DNA from: an uncultured Aquimarina sp. | Lineage (GTDB): Bacteria; Bacteroidota; Bacteroidia; Flavobacteriales; Flavobacteriaceae | Direction: 5' to 3' | NCBI GenBank assembly: GCA_947498935.1 | Contig: CANMMM010000003.1 | Coordinates: 62,001-126,000 of the forward strand | Length of the DNA stretch: 64,000 nt | Shown here: piece after piece, positions 1 through 9,149 of the stretch | Layout: the number at the start of each line of letters is the position of its first letter | Numbering within the stretch: position 1 is the stretch's first letter | The notes under the pieces: generated by a model | Seen by the model: only the letters and a program-made list of their open reading frames with translations | What the model was told of the DNA's origin: nothing | Databases searched by the model: none | Program-made: the position numbers and the translations under genes

Positions 1-404
1 CTGCTGCAAAACAAACAGCTGTGCATGAGAATATTTGCAATTTTAAGGACGGATATGATACCGTATTAGGTGAACGAGGCATCACGCTCTCAGGAGGGCA
101 AAAACAACGAGTATCCATTGCCAGAGCCATCATCAAAAATCCCTCAATACTACTGCTAGACGATTGTTTATCTGCGGTAGACACAGAAACAGAAGAGGAA
201 ATTTTAACAAATTTACACCAAATTTCTAGCGATAAAACCACTTTTATCATCAGTCATCGCATCTCCACAATCAGAAATGCAAATAAAATCATCGTATTAG
301 ACAACGGAAAAATAACCCAACAAGGTACTCATTATCAACTACTAAACACAGACGGATACTACAAAGAATTGTACATAAAACAGCTTTCGGAAAAAGAAAT
401 TTGA
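1..404 (+). CDS. ABC exporter ATP-binding domain, C-terminal end (5' truncated by window)
   Basis: The frame is open to the left edge, so the gene begins before the window. What remains is the second half of an ABC nucleotide-binding domain: the family signature LSGGQKQR (codons starting near position 90), a Walker B strand SILLLDDCLSAVD, the D-loop and the switch histidine in IISHR. The order and the wording resemble the exporter type in which membrane and ATPase domains are fused (MsbA/LmrA-like), but no membrane part is visible here, so substrate and topology cannot be stated. In the Walker B motif the usual catalytic Glu after the aspartates is replaced (LLLDDC rather than LLLDEP/A), which is seen in degenerate sites of heterodimeric exporters. 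The GTG at 21 is internal, not a real start. Confidence 0.9.
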   Translation, partial: AAKQTAVHENICNFKDGYDTVLGERGITLSGGQKQRVSIARAIIKNPSILLLDDCLSAVDTETEEEILTNLHQISSDKTTFIISHRISTIRNANKIIVLDNGKITQQGTHYQLLNTDGYYKELYIKQLSEKEI

Positions 405-483
405 TATTTTGTTGTGCAGTTAACAATTTTTTTTAGACTTTTGAAACTATCATAATAGACTAATTAATTAAGAAATACGGATT

Positions 484-882
484 ATGAGCGATAATGAAAT
501 GTTGGAGAAAGAGGAAATTTTCTCAAAAGTCTTAAGAGCAGGAAGAAGAACATATTTCTTTGATGTACGATCTACAAAAGCTGGGGATTACTACCTCACC
601 ATCACAGAAAGTAAGAAATTCACAAACGATGACGGGTCTTTTCACTATAAGAAACATAAGATCTATTTATACAAAGAAGACTTCGTTGGATTCTCAGAAA
701 TCTTACAAGAAATGACCAACTTCATCGTCAATGAAAAAGGAGAAGAAGTAATCAGTGAAAGACATCAAAAAGACTACCAGAAGTCTTACGAACAAGAATT
801 AGTAACTGCTGATGCAGTGGTAGGAGAACCTGTAGCGGCCTCTACAGAAAGTTTTACAGACATTAATTTCGACGACATATAG
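484..882 (+). CDS. PUR family DNA/RNA-binding protein (DUF3276)
   Basis: A 132-residue protein of the PUR-alpha-like family that is near universal in Bacteroidetes. The repeat-like core runs from about residue 10 to 80 (EIFSKVLRAGRRTYFFDVR followed by YYLTITESK and a second strand-helix unit), matching the beta-beta-beta-beta-alpha fold that binds single-stranded nucleic acid. The tail after residue 100 is acidic and low in complexity. The family is described as single-stranded nucleic-acid binding; its role in bacteria is not settled. It stands alone, 79 bp after the exporter, with its own terminator just downstream. Confidence 0.93.
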   Translation: MSDNEMLEKEEIFSKVLRAGRRTYFFDVRSTKAGDYYLTITESKKFTNDDGSFHYKKHKIYLYKEDFVGFSEILQEMTNFIVNEKGEEVISERHQKDYQKSYEQELVTADAVVGEPVAASTESFTDINFDDI

Positions 883-918
883 CACACAAGCATTTTTGTC
901 CTCTGTTATACAATACAT

Positions 919-947
919 AAACCACTTCATCTATGGAGTGGTTTTTT
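919..947 (+). terminator. Intrinsic terminator of the PUR gene
   Basis: The arms aaccact (920-926) and agtggtt (936-942 region) form a short stem and are followed directly by a run of T. It lies about 40 bp after the stop codon of the PUR gene and is in the correct orientation. Confidence 0.75.
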
Positions 948-1004
948 TGGCTTCTTAATTATAAATATTAGCAGTATCTTCATCCTCTAAAAATGTGAGC
1001 TTTG

Positions 1005-1160
1005 AACTCATCTTGACTTTTTGTTTTTGACCGAAAATGAGAAGAAATTTGACTGAATAAGGCACTTTTTGAAATTCATAGCAGCGCTACGGACAAAAAA
1101 GTAACGAGATACAGGTGAATTTCAGCCATTTTTAGGGAAGAGAAAAAGTCAAGATGAGTT
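1005..1160. repeat. Nested inverted repeat enclosing a family B hairpin (B1)
   Basis: This fills most of the 385-bp gap 883-1267. The outer arms are an exact 18-bp inverted repeat, aactcatcttgacttttt at 1005-1022 and its complement at 1143-1160. Inside, tgaaattca (1070-1078) pairs with tgaatttca (1116-1124), and inside that tagc-agc-gcta (1079-1089) is the apex motif shared by the dispersed B hairpins. The nesting suggests a structured transcript or a small mobile unit. The rest of the gap (1161-1267) shows nothing but the leader of the next gene. Confidence 0.75.
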
Positions 1161-1267
1161 TTTTGCTAACTCCGAGCAAAAAACAGGAACATAACTATTT
1201 TTATAGCACAGCACCAAGATCAATAGTCAGTACCATTACATATGACAGCTAAAACAATATACAGTAC

Positions 1268-3787
1268 ATGAAAAACCTTTTTATACGCACAATACTCACT
1301 TTTTTTATATCACTTTACGCATTTGCACAAGAAACACCACAATTAGCGTACTACTTACCTCATCACACTACTTACAATCCTGCTATTCCCACTCCGCAAA
1401 GCATATTGGGCTATGTTCCCGGAAAATGGCATGTAACACACGACCAATTGGTCACTTATATGAAAGTATTAGCAGCGGCTTCTCCTAGAATTCATATCGA
1501 AAACAGAGGTCACACTTTTGAAGATAGACCTCTATTACTACTTACGATCACCTCAGAGAAGAACCACCAAAACCTAGACACGCTGAAACAACAGCACCTA
1601 CAACTCACACAACAAAAACTACCATTAGAACAACAAGCAAATATGCCTGTAGTAGTATACCAAGGTTTTTCGATTCACGGAAACGAATCTAGCGGCTCTA
1701 ATGCAAGTCTCATTACCGCTTACCACCTTGCTGCTGCGCAAGGAGAAGCAATTAATAATCTTCTAGACAGCACCATTATACTCCTAGACCCTTCTATGAA
1801 TCCAGACGGATTACAGCGGTTCGCCTATTGGGCGAATAGTAATAAAAGTAAAAACATGTCTACAGATCCGCAAGATCGGGAATACAAAGAAATTTGGCCT
1901 GGTGCTAGAACCAACCATTATTGGTTCGACATGAACAGGGATTGGCTACCTGTACAACTTCCCGAATCTAAAGCGCGTATTAAAACCTTCCATGAGTGGT
2001 ACCCAAACATCCTAACAGACCACCACGAAATGGGACCTAACAGCACTTTCTTTTTTCAGCCAGGTGTTCCTTCCAGAACTCACCCACTGACACCAAAGCT
2101 CAATCAAGAATTGACTAAAAAAATAGGAAATTACCATGCTGTAGCACTAGATAAAATCGGCTCTTTGTATTACACCGAAGAAAACTTCGATGATTTTTAC
2201 TACGGAAAAGGCTCTACCTATCCCGATATCAATGGAGGTATTGGCATCCTATTCGAACAAGCAAGTTCTAGAGGACATAGACAAGAAACCGCCAACGGCA
2301 TCCTCACTTTCCCTTTTACTATCAAAAATCAGTTTACAGCAGCATTATCTACGTTAGACGCTGCGTACACCATGCGTAAGGAATTGATCGAATACCAAAA
2401 CAATTTCTTTAACCAAGCTAAAAAAGCAACACTTAGCGGCTCATACATCTTTGGTAACGAAAAAGATGCCGCAACTACTTATCACCTTGCTGAATTACTC
2501 AAACAACATCGTATTCAATACCATGAATTAGAAAAGGATGTAGTCGTTAATAAAAAGAACTATAAAAAAGGCTACAGCTATATCGTACCTAGACAGCAAC
2601 AACAGCACCAGTTAATCGAAGCGATATTCGAAAAAAGAACAAAATTCAAAGACAGCCTTTTTTATGATGTTTCGGCATGGACCCTCCCATTAGCTTTTGG
2701 ATTAGATTACGCAAAACTAACCAATACCAACGCTATTGGAAAAGAAGTAACTGACTTACATCACCGAGCTACCCCCGATATACCACGCAGCCATTACGGA
2801 TATTTAATGGAATGGCACGAATACTACAGTCCTGCTGTTTTGTACGCTTTAGTAGCACAAGGCATTAGGGCCAAGGTAGGCATGCGTCCTTTTAAGATTG
2901 GACAAAAAAGCTATGACTACGGAACTATCTTTATACCGCTTCAAAACCAGCAAACGACTCCAGAAACCATACACGCATTGCTATCCAAACTAACCAAGCA
3001 ATATCATGTAGATATCACTGCAGTAAGCTCTGGATTAACAAAAGGCATCAACCTAGGCAGCAACCAATTCAGCACTATTAAATTACCCAAAATAGCATTA
3101 CTTACTGGTACTGGCGTGACTTCATATGATGCAGGAGAAATATGGCATCTATTGGATCAGCGCTACAATATACCCATCACTAAAATTACCACTACCAATC
3201 TTAAAAGTTATTCACTAGCTCGATACACACATCTAATCATACCGAACACTCAAACACATGTATTAAGCAAAGAAGTAATCGAAAAACTAAAAACTTGGGT
3301 TCAGAGCGGCGGTACATTAATTGGCTATAAGAATGCTGCACACATTTTTAATACTCATCATTTCATGCAGCTAGAATTCATACCTGTACCACATATTGCT
3401 TCGAATATCACTTTTGAACAAAAGCAAGACTTTACAGGAGCGCAAGTGATAGGTGGCGCTATCTTAGAAGCAAATATCGATCGATCGCATCCTATCAATT
3501 TTGGCTACAAAAACAATACAATTTCATTATTTAGAAATAGTAAATCATTTATTAAACCTGCTGAACAGAGTTACGAAAACCCTATTCAATACACTAGAAC
3601 ACCACTGCTAAGCGGCTATGTAAGCAAAAAGAACCTTAGTGCACTGGCAAGCACTGTTCCTTTTAAACATACATATATGGGAAAAGGCGATGTAATTTTG
3701 TTTACAGACAATACAAATTTTAGAGCTTTTTGGTACGGAACCAATAAACTACTGATGAACGCTCTCTTTTTTAGCAATAAAATGTAA
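1268..3787 (+). CDS. Secreted M14-family zinc carboxypeptidase
   Basis: An 839-residue exported metallopeptidase. Residues 1-20 are a signal peptide ending ..YAFA/QE. The M14 domain occupies about 50-380: zinc ligands H137 and E140 in SIHGNESSG, a third ligand in TDHHEMG (H252 or H253), substrate-contact region MNPDG near 157-161 and the catalytic Glu E330 in GILFEQASSRG. All catalytic elements are present, so the enzyme should be active, cleaving residues from peptides outside the inner membrane. A long C-terminal part (about 600-839) looks like a class I glutamine amidotransferase-type alpha/beta fold (ALLTGTGVTSYDAGEIWHLLD) that is common at the end of this subgroup. No sorting domain is seen. 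It is a single-gene unit. Confidence 0.92.
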   Translation: MKNLFIRTILTFFISLYAFAQETPQLAYYLPHHTTYNPAIPTPQSILGYVPGKWHVTHDQLVTYMKVLAAASPRIHIENRGHTFEDRPLLLLTITSEKNHQNLDTLKQQHLQLTQQKLPLEQQANMPVVVYQGFSIHGNESSGSNASLITAYHLAAAQGEAINNLLDSTIILLDPSMNPDGLQRFAYWANSNKSKNMSTDPQDREYKEIWPGARTNHYWFDMNRDWLPVQLPESKARIKTFHEWYPNILTDHHEMGPNSTFFFQPGVPSRTHPLTPKLNQELTKKIGNYHAVALDKIGSLYYTEENFDDFYYGKGSTYPDINGGIGILFEQASSRGHRQETANGILTFPFTIKNQFTAALSTLDAAYTMRKELIEYQNNFFNQAKKATLSGSYIFGNEKDAATTYHLAELLKQHRIQYHELEKDVVVNKKNYKKGYSYIVPRQQQQHQLIEAIFEKRTKFKDSLFYDVSAWTLPLAFGLDYAKLTNTNAIGKEVTDLHHRATPDIPRSHYGYLMEWHEYYSPAVLYALVAQGIRAKVGMRPFKIGQKSYDYGTIFIPLQNQQTTPETIHALLSKLTKQYHVDITAVSSGLTKGINLGSNQFSTIKLPKIALLTGTGVTSYDAGEIWHLLDQRYNIPITKITTTNLKSYSLARYTHLIIPNTQTHVLSKEVIEKLKTWVQSGGTLIGYKNAAHIFNTHHFMQLEFIPVPHIASNITFEQKQDFTGAQVIGGAILEANIDRSHPINFGYKNNTISLFRNSKSFIKPAEQSYENPIQYTRTPLLSGYVSKKNLSALASTVPFKHTYMGKGDVILFTDNTNFRAFWYGTNKLLMNALFFSNKM

Positions 3788-3981
3788 CTACCTGATAATC
3801 TAGATAAATATCCTCTGTCTTTGATTTCAATAAAAGACAACCAGTGACAGGACAAAGCCTTAAAAAGTTTAAAAAACCATAGCTTTTGAGGATAAAAGAT
3901 CATTTTCACAACAAATTGTAAAACGTTTACAGCACTGCTAACACATAAAATTGTAATTTCGATATTAAAAAATAGCTTATT

Positions 3982-4536
3982 ATGGCACGTACTCCTTCAA
4001 ATATGCTACCATTAGGCACCATTGCTCCTGATTTTAGCTTAACAGACACTATTACTAATAACACTGTCACTCTACAAGACATAAAAGGAGAGAAAGGGAC
4101 TGTAGTGATGTTTATATGCAATCATTGTCCGTTTGTAATCCATGTAAACGAAGAGATCGCACGCATCGCTAATGACTACAGGGTACAAGGTTTTGGATTT
4201 ATAGCGATTAGCAGTAACGATATAGAGAACTATCCACAAGACGCACCGGAGCTTATGTGGAAAACGGCACGCAAAAACAATTATACGTTTCCGTATGCAT
4301 TTGATGAGACACAAGAGGTAGCCAAGGCATATGATGCAGCTTGTACTCCTGATTTTTATCTATTCGACGCAGATTTAAAATTGATCTATCGCGGGCAATT
4401 AGACGATTCTAGACCAGGTAATGGAATTCCAGTAAACGGTCGCGATCTACGACAAGCATTAGACGCTGTACTCCGAAACACTAAGGTAGCCGAACTACAA
4501 AAACCTAGTATCGGATGTAATATTAAGTGGAAGTAA
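3982..4536 (+). CDS. Thioredoxin-like (redoxin / AhpC-TSA type) protein with CNHC active site
   Basis: A 184-residue thioredoxin-fold protein. The opening PLGTIAPDFSLTDT is the usual start of AhpC/TSA and redoxin domains; the active site is C46-N-H-C49 in MFICNHCPFV, and the cis-Pro loop is in AACTPDFYLFD. This CNHCP subgroup is widespread and usually annotated only as thioredoxin family protein. There is no signal peptide, so it is probably cytoplasmic and could act as a thiol-disulfide reductase or peroxidase. The closest start (ATG 3982) places the Pro-Asp-Phe motif at the expected distance from the N terminus. Its reductant and substrate are unknown. Confidence 0.9.
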   Translation: MARTPSNMLPLGTIAPDFSLTDTITNNTVTLQDIKGEKGTVVMFICNHCPFVIHVNEEIARIANDYRVQGFGFIAISSNDIENYPQDAPELMWKTARKNNYTFPYAFDETQEVAKAYDAACTPDFYLFDADLKLIYRGQLDDSRPGNGIPVNGRDLRQALDAVLRNTKVAELQKPSIGCNIKWK

Positions 4537-4596
4537 TAAACTAAGAAACACACATTACAGAAAGGCAGATAAATAGCGACCTACCGATCAACTATG

Positions 4597-5397
4597 TTAT
4601 TCTGTCACTTTCTTATACATAAATAAATCTGCGGATGGATTCTGCAAATCTTCTAACATTAAATCTGTGTAAGATAACGAATGTATCTTATATTTATACA
4701 CGTATTTATCTTTTGGTGAGGAACAGTACATAATTCCATCATTTATTTTTACTTTTTGCTTTTTGAAATAGCGCCCTTCTCTAAAACTTATCTTTATCGT
4801 TTCTTGAAACAACACATCTTCACCTGGCATTATCAGATTCTCCCACCTACCTTGTAGCATTTCGTAAGTATGTTTGTTCATATACTTATTGTCCAGTAGC
4901 TTTTTCATACGAGTACTATATCTAACAAACTCTCTGGTCAGCTTCATATCTTTAATCGGAGTACCTTTAATATCTTTCTTTACTACTTTGCCGTTATTAA
5001 AATAATACTTCGCATTATATTTAGTGATCGGATTATCATAATCCTTAATCGTCTGTCCTAAATCATTTTTTGTATTTGGATACGACTGTTGCATGTACAC
5101 CACATGAATCAATTGATCATTCCAGAAGTAAAACACAGTGACCTCCATAGTCGTAGGCATCCCTACCTTTCTGACTATTTTTTTTAGTCTTCCATGCTCA
5201 TAATACCCTTTTAATTCAGCACCGTGATCTGCAGCTTGAGACAAAAATTCTTCGGGGTCTAAAAAAAATATATCAGACTCCATATAGCTATTTATGATCT
5301 CTATCTGATCATTTATGGTACTCATAGTGGTTTGTTGCTGCGCAAAATTATAACAACTACACAAGAGCATTATGAATAAAATTGGGGACTTCATCAC
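4597..5397 (-). CDS. Secreted hypothetical protein
   Basis: This 266-residue protein is not recognised as a named family. It opens with a hydrophobic export signal (MKSPILFIMLLCSCYNFAQ), with signal-peptidase I cleavage after ..NFA or, less likely, lipoprotein processing at one of the two Cys. The body is rich in beta-type segments: short Tyr/Lys-rich strands around 60-130 that resemble antitoxin-like MORN/YD patterns (YYEHGRLKKIVRKVG, YYFNNGKVVKKDIKG), followed by a C-terminal domain of lipocalin-like character (FQETIKISFREGRYFKKQKV). It converges on the thioredoxin-like gene with 60 bp between stops. Function unknown. Confidence 0.7.
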   Translation of the reverse strand: MMKSPILFIMLLCSCYNFAQQQTTMSTINDQIEIINSYMESDIFFLDPEEFLSQAADHGAELKGYYEHGRLKKIVRKVGMPTTMEVTVFYFWNDQLIHVVYMQQSYPNTKNDLGQTIKDYDNPITKYNAKYYFNNGKVVKKDIKGTPIKDMKLTREFVRYSTRMKKLLDNKYMNKHTYEMLQGRWENLIMPGEDVLFQETIKISFREGRYFKKQKVKINDGIMYCSSPKDKYVYKYKIHSLSYTDLMLEDLQNPSADLFMYKKVTE

Positions 5398-6077
5398 TTG
5401 CTTTGCTTTTTAAGAAAATTCTTTCGATGATTTTAGAACCGCTAATAAACTATAAATATCTTTAAATCTAAAAAAAGAAAGCTGCTTTAAAACGGTTTAA
5501 CCATATTAAAATGAAATCTTTTTCTTACATATTTACAAATTAACAAAAAATAAACACTAATACCTCAAAAACAATAACTTAAAAGCCAAAAAACCTTAAA
5601 ATTCCTTAAATAAATCGCTTTTTAACACAATTTATTTCTAAACAAGCATGTTACTTAACGAACTATTACGTTTTCGAAACTCCTTTTTTATGTACGTAAA
5701 TCATTGATTGTATAGACAATTTGTAATTCTGTTAAAAAAAGCAACTTCTCAAACGACAAATCTGTACGATTCACAAACAAAACCCATATCATTTTCCAGA
5801 AAAAAGATGTCTCATTATACTAATCACACACTCACTTATAGAAGTAAATAACTAATACTAAACGACATACTTTTTTACCTCATACACCTTATTACTGCTA
5901 CAGCGTAAATCTGAATTCGTAACAAATATGCACTCCTCTGAGAACGAAAGAAATCTAAAAAACTACAAATTCCCTGTTTAACATACTACAACAATATGTT
6001 TTACTATCACTTGCATCAACAAAACGTATAGATATAATCATCAAAAAACAGGATAACTGCTTCTAAAAAAACACAAA

Positions 6078-6181
6078 AACCCGAAACAATTACCTTAGCC
6101 ACTAAAAGGAGTTCCTCACTAATAAATATTAAGTTAGTATAGAACACACCTAAGTCTGTGCTTAAGAAATTGTTTCGGGTT
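6078..6181. ncRNA. Candidate structured RNA closed by a 14-bp stem
   Basis: The sequences aacccgaaacaatt (6078-6091) and aattgtttcgggtt (6168-6181) are exact reverse complements. The 76 nt between them can hold smaller stems such as taag-tctgtg-ctta near 6151-6164, giving a multibranch shape. No open reading frame covers it. The strand is not decided: neither side carries a long T run, so it is not a plain terminator. Confidence 0.4.
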
Positions 6182-6300
6182 GGTTATATATGTAGTGTCA
6201 TTATGCTAAATCAAGACAATAGTGCAATTCGTACTATGATATTGAAATAGTCTAATCTTTTACAATTAGCTACAAAAACGATCTACTACACCTAAATTTT

Positions 6301-6344
6301 GTAATTTTTAAGTTCCATAGCAGTGCTATACCATAAAAAATTAC
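6301..6344. repeat. Family B hairpin, copy B2
   Basis: The arms gtaattttt (6301-6309) and aaaaattac (6336-6344) surround the apex agttccatagcagtgctat. A second small hairpin (tcgattttcgctgaaatcga, about 6372-6392) lies between it and the stop codon of the isomerase gene on the minus strand, so both would be at the 3' end of that transcript. Confidence 0.7.
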
Positions 6345-6406
6345 TGCATTTGAGGTCATAACCTCTTCGATTTTCGCTGAAATCGAAAAAGCTTACATCA
6401 TTTTAT

Positions 6407-7339
6407 TTATTTTACTGCTACTAATTCTACGTCAAAAACTAATGTAGCATTTGGAGGAATCACCCCTCCTGCTCCACGCTGACCATATCCTAAGTGTGGA
6501 GGAATTACAAAACGTGCTTTATCTCCGATACTCAACAAAGCGATTCCTTCATCCCAACCTGCGATTACATTTCCCATTCCTAATGGAAAATCGATAGGCT
6601 GGTTTCTCTTATACGAAGAGTCAAATACGGTACCGTCTGGTAAACTTCCTTTGTAGTGTACAGATACTGTTTTTCCATTTTCTGCTTTAGCACCATCTCC
6701 TTTTTGTATGATTTGGTAGCGTAGTCCGCTCGCTGTTTTTTCAAAACCTGCTGCTAATTCGTCTAGCAAAGCTGCTGCTTCTTTTTTAGCTGCTGCTTCT
6801 CGTTCTGCTTTTGCTCCATTAAACTGTCTAAAAGTTTCCACTGCATTAAAAGCTTCTGCCTCTGCTCCTACTCTAATAATTTCTAAAGAGTCTATTGTAT
6901 CACCCTGCGCTACAGTATCTACTATATCTTGTCCTTCTACGACTTTTCCAAACACTGTGTGCTTACCGTCTAACCAAGCAGTTTCTGTATGTGTGATAAA
7001 AAATTGACTTCCATTCGTACCTGGTCCTGCATTGGCCATAGACAATACTCCTGGTCCGTCATGCTTTAGCTCTGGATGAATTTCATCATCGAACTGGTAC
7101 CCTGGTCCTCCAGCTCCTGTACCTTGTGGATCTCCTCCTTGAATCATAAAATCAGCAATCACTCTATGAAAAGTAAGTCCATCGTAATAAGGCTTTCCTT
7201 GTGGAATTGCTTGGTTTTCTAGGTTTCCTTCTGCTAAACCTACAAAGTTACCTACTGTACCTGGTGTTTTTTGGAATTCTAGGTTGACCAAAATACTTCC
7301 TTTAGTAGTATTGAATTTTGCGTATAATCCGTCTTGCAT
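6407..7339 (-). CDS. Peptidyl-prolyl cis-trans isomerase, cyclophilin-FKBP fusion
   Basis: This is a two-domain proline isomerase of 310 residues. Residues 1 to about 165 are a cyclophilin: [19 protein letters not shown] holds the catalytic Arg and the QGGDP motif, and SQFFIT and [12 protein letters not shown] follow as in active members. After an Ala/Glu-rich helical linker (about 165-200), residues 205-310 are an FKBP domain with [27 protein letters not shown] and [29 protein letters not shown], all complete. No signal peptide is visible, so it probably works in the cytoplasm as a folding catalyst. The arrangement is known in Flavobacteriia. It is a single-gene unit with hairpin B2 at its 3' end. 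Confidence 0.95.
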   Translation of the reverse strand: MQDGLYAKFNTTKGSILVNLEFQKTPGTVGNFVGLAEGNLENQAIPQGKPYYDGLTFHRVIADFMIQGGDPQGTGAGGPGYQFDDEIHPELKHDGPGVLSMANAGPGTNGSQFFITHTETAWLDGKHTVFGKVVEGQDIVDTVAQGDTIDSLEIIRVGAEAEAFNAVETFRQFNGAKAEREAAAKKEAAALLDELAAGFEKTASGLRYQIIQKGDGAKAENGKTVSVHYKGSLPDGTVFDSSYKRNQPIDFPLGMGNVIAGWDEGIALLSIGDKARFVIPPHLGYGQRGAGGVIPPNATLVFDVELVAVK

Positions 7340-7785
7340 AACAGCGTTTTTTTAAACTTTAATTTTAAGAGCAGCAAAGATAGACAATTAGCTAGGAAGT
7401 GATCTAAAGTTTTTAGTTTTTGCGACAAAAGCTTTATTTCGCAGCTATCAGCCACTACTTAAAACTCTTCTTATTTTTTTGTTTTTAGCCGAAAATGAAA
7501 CAAAATTTTGCGTTAGGGATAGCAGTGGAAATCCCACAGCACGACCCTTAGGGAGGGCGAGGAATTGCAACGGATAGCCCGACCCGCAGGGAAACGCCCT
7601 ACAAAACGAAACAAAAACCTTCTTTTCCATAAAAAATATAGGTGTTATACATAGATCATGACACGCTAGTAACAACTTAAAACAGTAAAAAAGCTATATT
7701 TGTTACTTCACACGGTTGGGAAACCATTACATTCGATATTTATATATCGACAAACTATTTGGGAAAAAGATTAAAAACAGATCTT
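7340..7785. other. Intergenic interval between divergent genes, holding repeat A1
   Basis: The interval separates the divergently transcribed isomerase and outer-membrane protein genes and so must hold both promoters. Apart from repeat A1 it has no recognisable gene. The apparent minus-strand frame across 7448-7675 is the translated repeat and is not regarded as coding. Confidence 0.6.
7510..7600 (+). repeat. Family A dispersed repeat, copy A1 (long core)
   Basis: It begins gcgttagggatagcagtgg and ends ggatagcccgaccc..aacgccct. The core is of the long type (gtggaaatcccacag..gggcgaggaattg). The terminal gcgtt and aacgc are inverted repeats, so the element can be closed by a stem. Confidence 0.85.
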
Positions 7786-8997
7786 ATGAAATTTTTATAT
7801 ACGCTGATCTTCATCGTAAGCTGTACTGCTGTTTTAAATGCACAAAGCATCTATGAAGCGGGATATTTTATAGATAATTCTGGTAAGAAAACGACCTGCT
7901 TGATTAAAAAATTACCTTGGAAAACAAGCCCTACGGAGTTTGAATGGAAAAAAACCATTTCATCAAGCGCTAAAACTGAACAAATAGAAGACATTAAAGA
8001 GTTTTCTGTGGGACAAGAATTCTTATTTAAGCGATATATATTAGAGTTTGACTTAAATGGAGATACCGTAGGAAAATCCACCAAATTCAAAGACCCAGAC
8101 CTCACAATCCGAAAAATATTTTTACGCATCATACTAAAGAGTAAGGTAACACTCTACCAATATTCTAAAAATAATGTGCATCGTTTTTTCTATACCAGTC
8201 CTAACAATGCATATCCTGAATTACTGACATACAAAGTATATTATAAACCTGATGAAACGAAAAAACCAGGAGAAAAAGTAATCCCGCAAGAAAACAAAAC
8301 GTACCAAGAGCAGCTGCGAAAAAACTTTAGATGTGGTAAACTAGATATTAGCAAATTAACCTATACGGAAAGTGCCCTAAAAAATTATTTCAAAAGATAC
8401 AATGAATGTAAGGGCAATGAAATTGAATATAGTATACGTAAGAAAATCAATCAAACAAAGATTGGTATTGTGGGAGCTGCTGAACTGACAGGGTTTTCGC
8501 ATCCTCCGAGTATCGAAATGAGTACTACAGAATTGATCGAATACAACACTGAATTCGTGCCCAGATATGGTGTTTTTATAGAAACTTTTATCCCCTTCTC
8601 CAAGGTAGATCTTAGTTTTTTTCTAGAAGCTACTTACAAGGCTTTTAAAGCTACTGCCACAGATCCTTTCTTACCTAATTTTGATTATGAGCTGAATTAT
8701 CAGAGCGTAAATGTTGCGTTTGCTCCTAGGTTTCACATCTACCTAAGTCCTAAATTCGAGTTCTTTTTAGAAGGAGGTGTATCTGTAGATTTTAATCTAG
8801 GCACAGAACTCACTCGATTTGCAGAAGATGAAATCGCTACTGTAACCACAGATTATTTCTATGGTGGTGGATTCGGTAGTGGCCGATTTAAGATAGGCGT
8901 ACGACAGTACACTGATAAGAACTTCTCTAAAAAGACATTACTCCCTGAAATCGCATTGAGCTCCACAGGAGTGTATCTATCTGTAAGTCTTTTTTAA
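7786..8997 (+). CDS. Probable outer-membrane beta-barrel protein with N-terminal periplasmic domain
   Basis: This is a 403-residue exported protein when started at the ATG at 7786, which gives a clean signal peptide (MKFLYTLIFIVSCTAVLNAQ); the upstream TTG at 7759 would add nine charged residues before it. The first half (YEAGYFIDNSGKKTTCLIKKLPWKTSPTEFEWK) is a Bacteroidetes-specific beta domain, members of which are often mislabelled tRNA modification GTPase. The second half alternates aromatic and polar residues and ends in Leu-Phe, as expected of beta-barrel strands inserted by the Bam complex. The ligand is unknown. It converges on recQ. Confidence 0.75.
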   Translation: MKFLYTLIFIVSCTAVLNAQSIYEAGYFIDNSGKKTTCLIKKLPWKTSPTEFEWKKTISSSAKTEQIEDIKEFSVGQEFLFKRYILEFDLNGDTVGKSTKFKDPDLTIRKIFLRIILKSKVTLYQYSKNNVHRFFYTSPNNAYPELLTYKVYYKPDETKKPGEKVIPQENKTYQEQLRKNFRCGKLDISKLTYTESALKNYFKRYNECKGNEIEYSIRKKINQTKIGIVGAAELTGFSHPPSIEMSTTELIEYNTEFVPRYGVFIETFIPFSKVDLSFFLEATYKAFKATATDPFLPNFDYELNYQSVNVAFAPRFHIYLSPKFEFFLEGGVSVDFNLGTELTRFAEDEIATVTTDYFYGGGFGSGRFKIGVRQYTDKNFSKKTLLPEIALSSTGVYLSVSLF

Positions 8998-9004
8998 ATT
9001 TGCA

Positions 9005-9042
9005 ATTTTTGAGTTCCGTAGCGCTGTTATACCACTAAAAAT
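9005..9042. repeat. Family B hairpin, copy B3
   Basis: The arms atttttgagt (9005-9014) and actaaaaat (9034-9042) flank the apex tccgtagcgctgttatacc. It lies 8 bp after the stop of the barrel protein, between convergent genes, and the conserved downstream block (ctgaccacaagacctttg) follows. Confidence 0.7.
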
Positions 9043-9080
9043 CAATGTATCTGACCACAAGACCTTTGTTTTTTATAAAA

Positions 9081-9120
9081 AAACTTCTAAGTGTTACTGA
9101 TCAGTAACACTTAGAAGTTT
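9081..9120. terminator. Perfect 40-bp palindrome, bidirectional terminator
   Basis: Positions 9081-9100 and 9101-9120 are exact reverse complements without a spacer (centre tgatca). It lies between the convergent barrel and recQ genes, with A/T tracts on both sides, so it fits a shared terminator. A 20-bp stem is unusually long for that purpose. Confidence 0.8.
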
Positions 9121-9149
9121 AGAAATTTGATCTGTTTGTTAGCTATTCG

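Larger units (their letters stand above)
5398..6406. other. 1-kb AT-rich gene-free interval
   Basis: No reading frame with coding character was found on either strand. The left 600 bp is very A-rich and nearly featureless. The right part carries a perfect 14-bp inverted repeat enclosing about 76 nt (6078-6181, listed separately) and hairpin B2 just 3' of the isomerase gene. The size of the gap, together with a conserved-looking structure, makes a non-coding RNA possible. Confidence 0.6.

Noticed and set aside
21-404. GTG at 21 as start of a small ATPase gene
   Set aside because: The frame continues upstream to the window edge and the product would lack Walker A, so the gene is simply cut by the window.
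3616-3909. Minus-strand frame over the end of the carboxypeptidase gene
   Set aside because: Shadow of the well-supported plus-strand gene.
7448-7675. Minus-strand open frame of 75 codons
   Set aside because: It is the translation of repeat A1. The same peptide pattern (GSGYPLQFLAPPKGR) appears wherever a long-core A copy occurs, in several contexts, so it reflects the repeat and not a gene.
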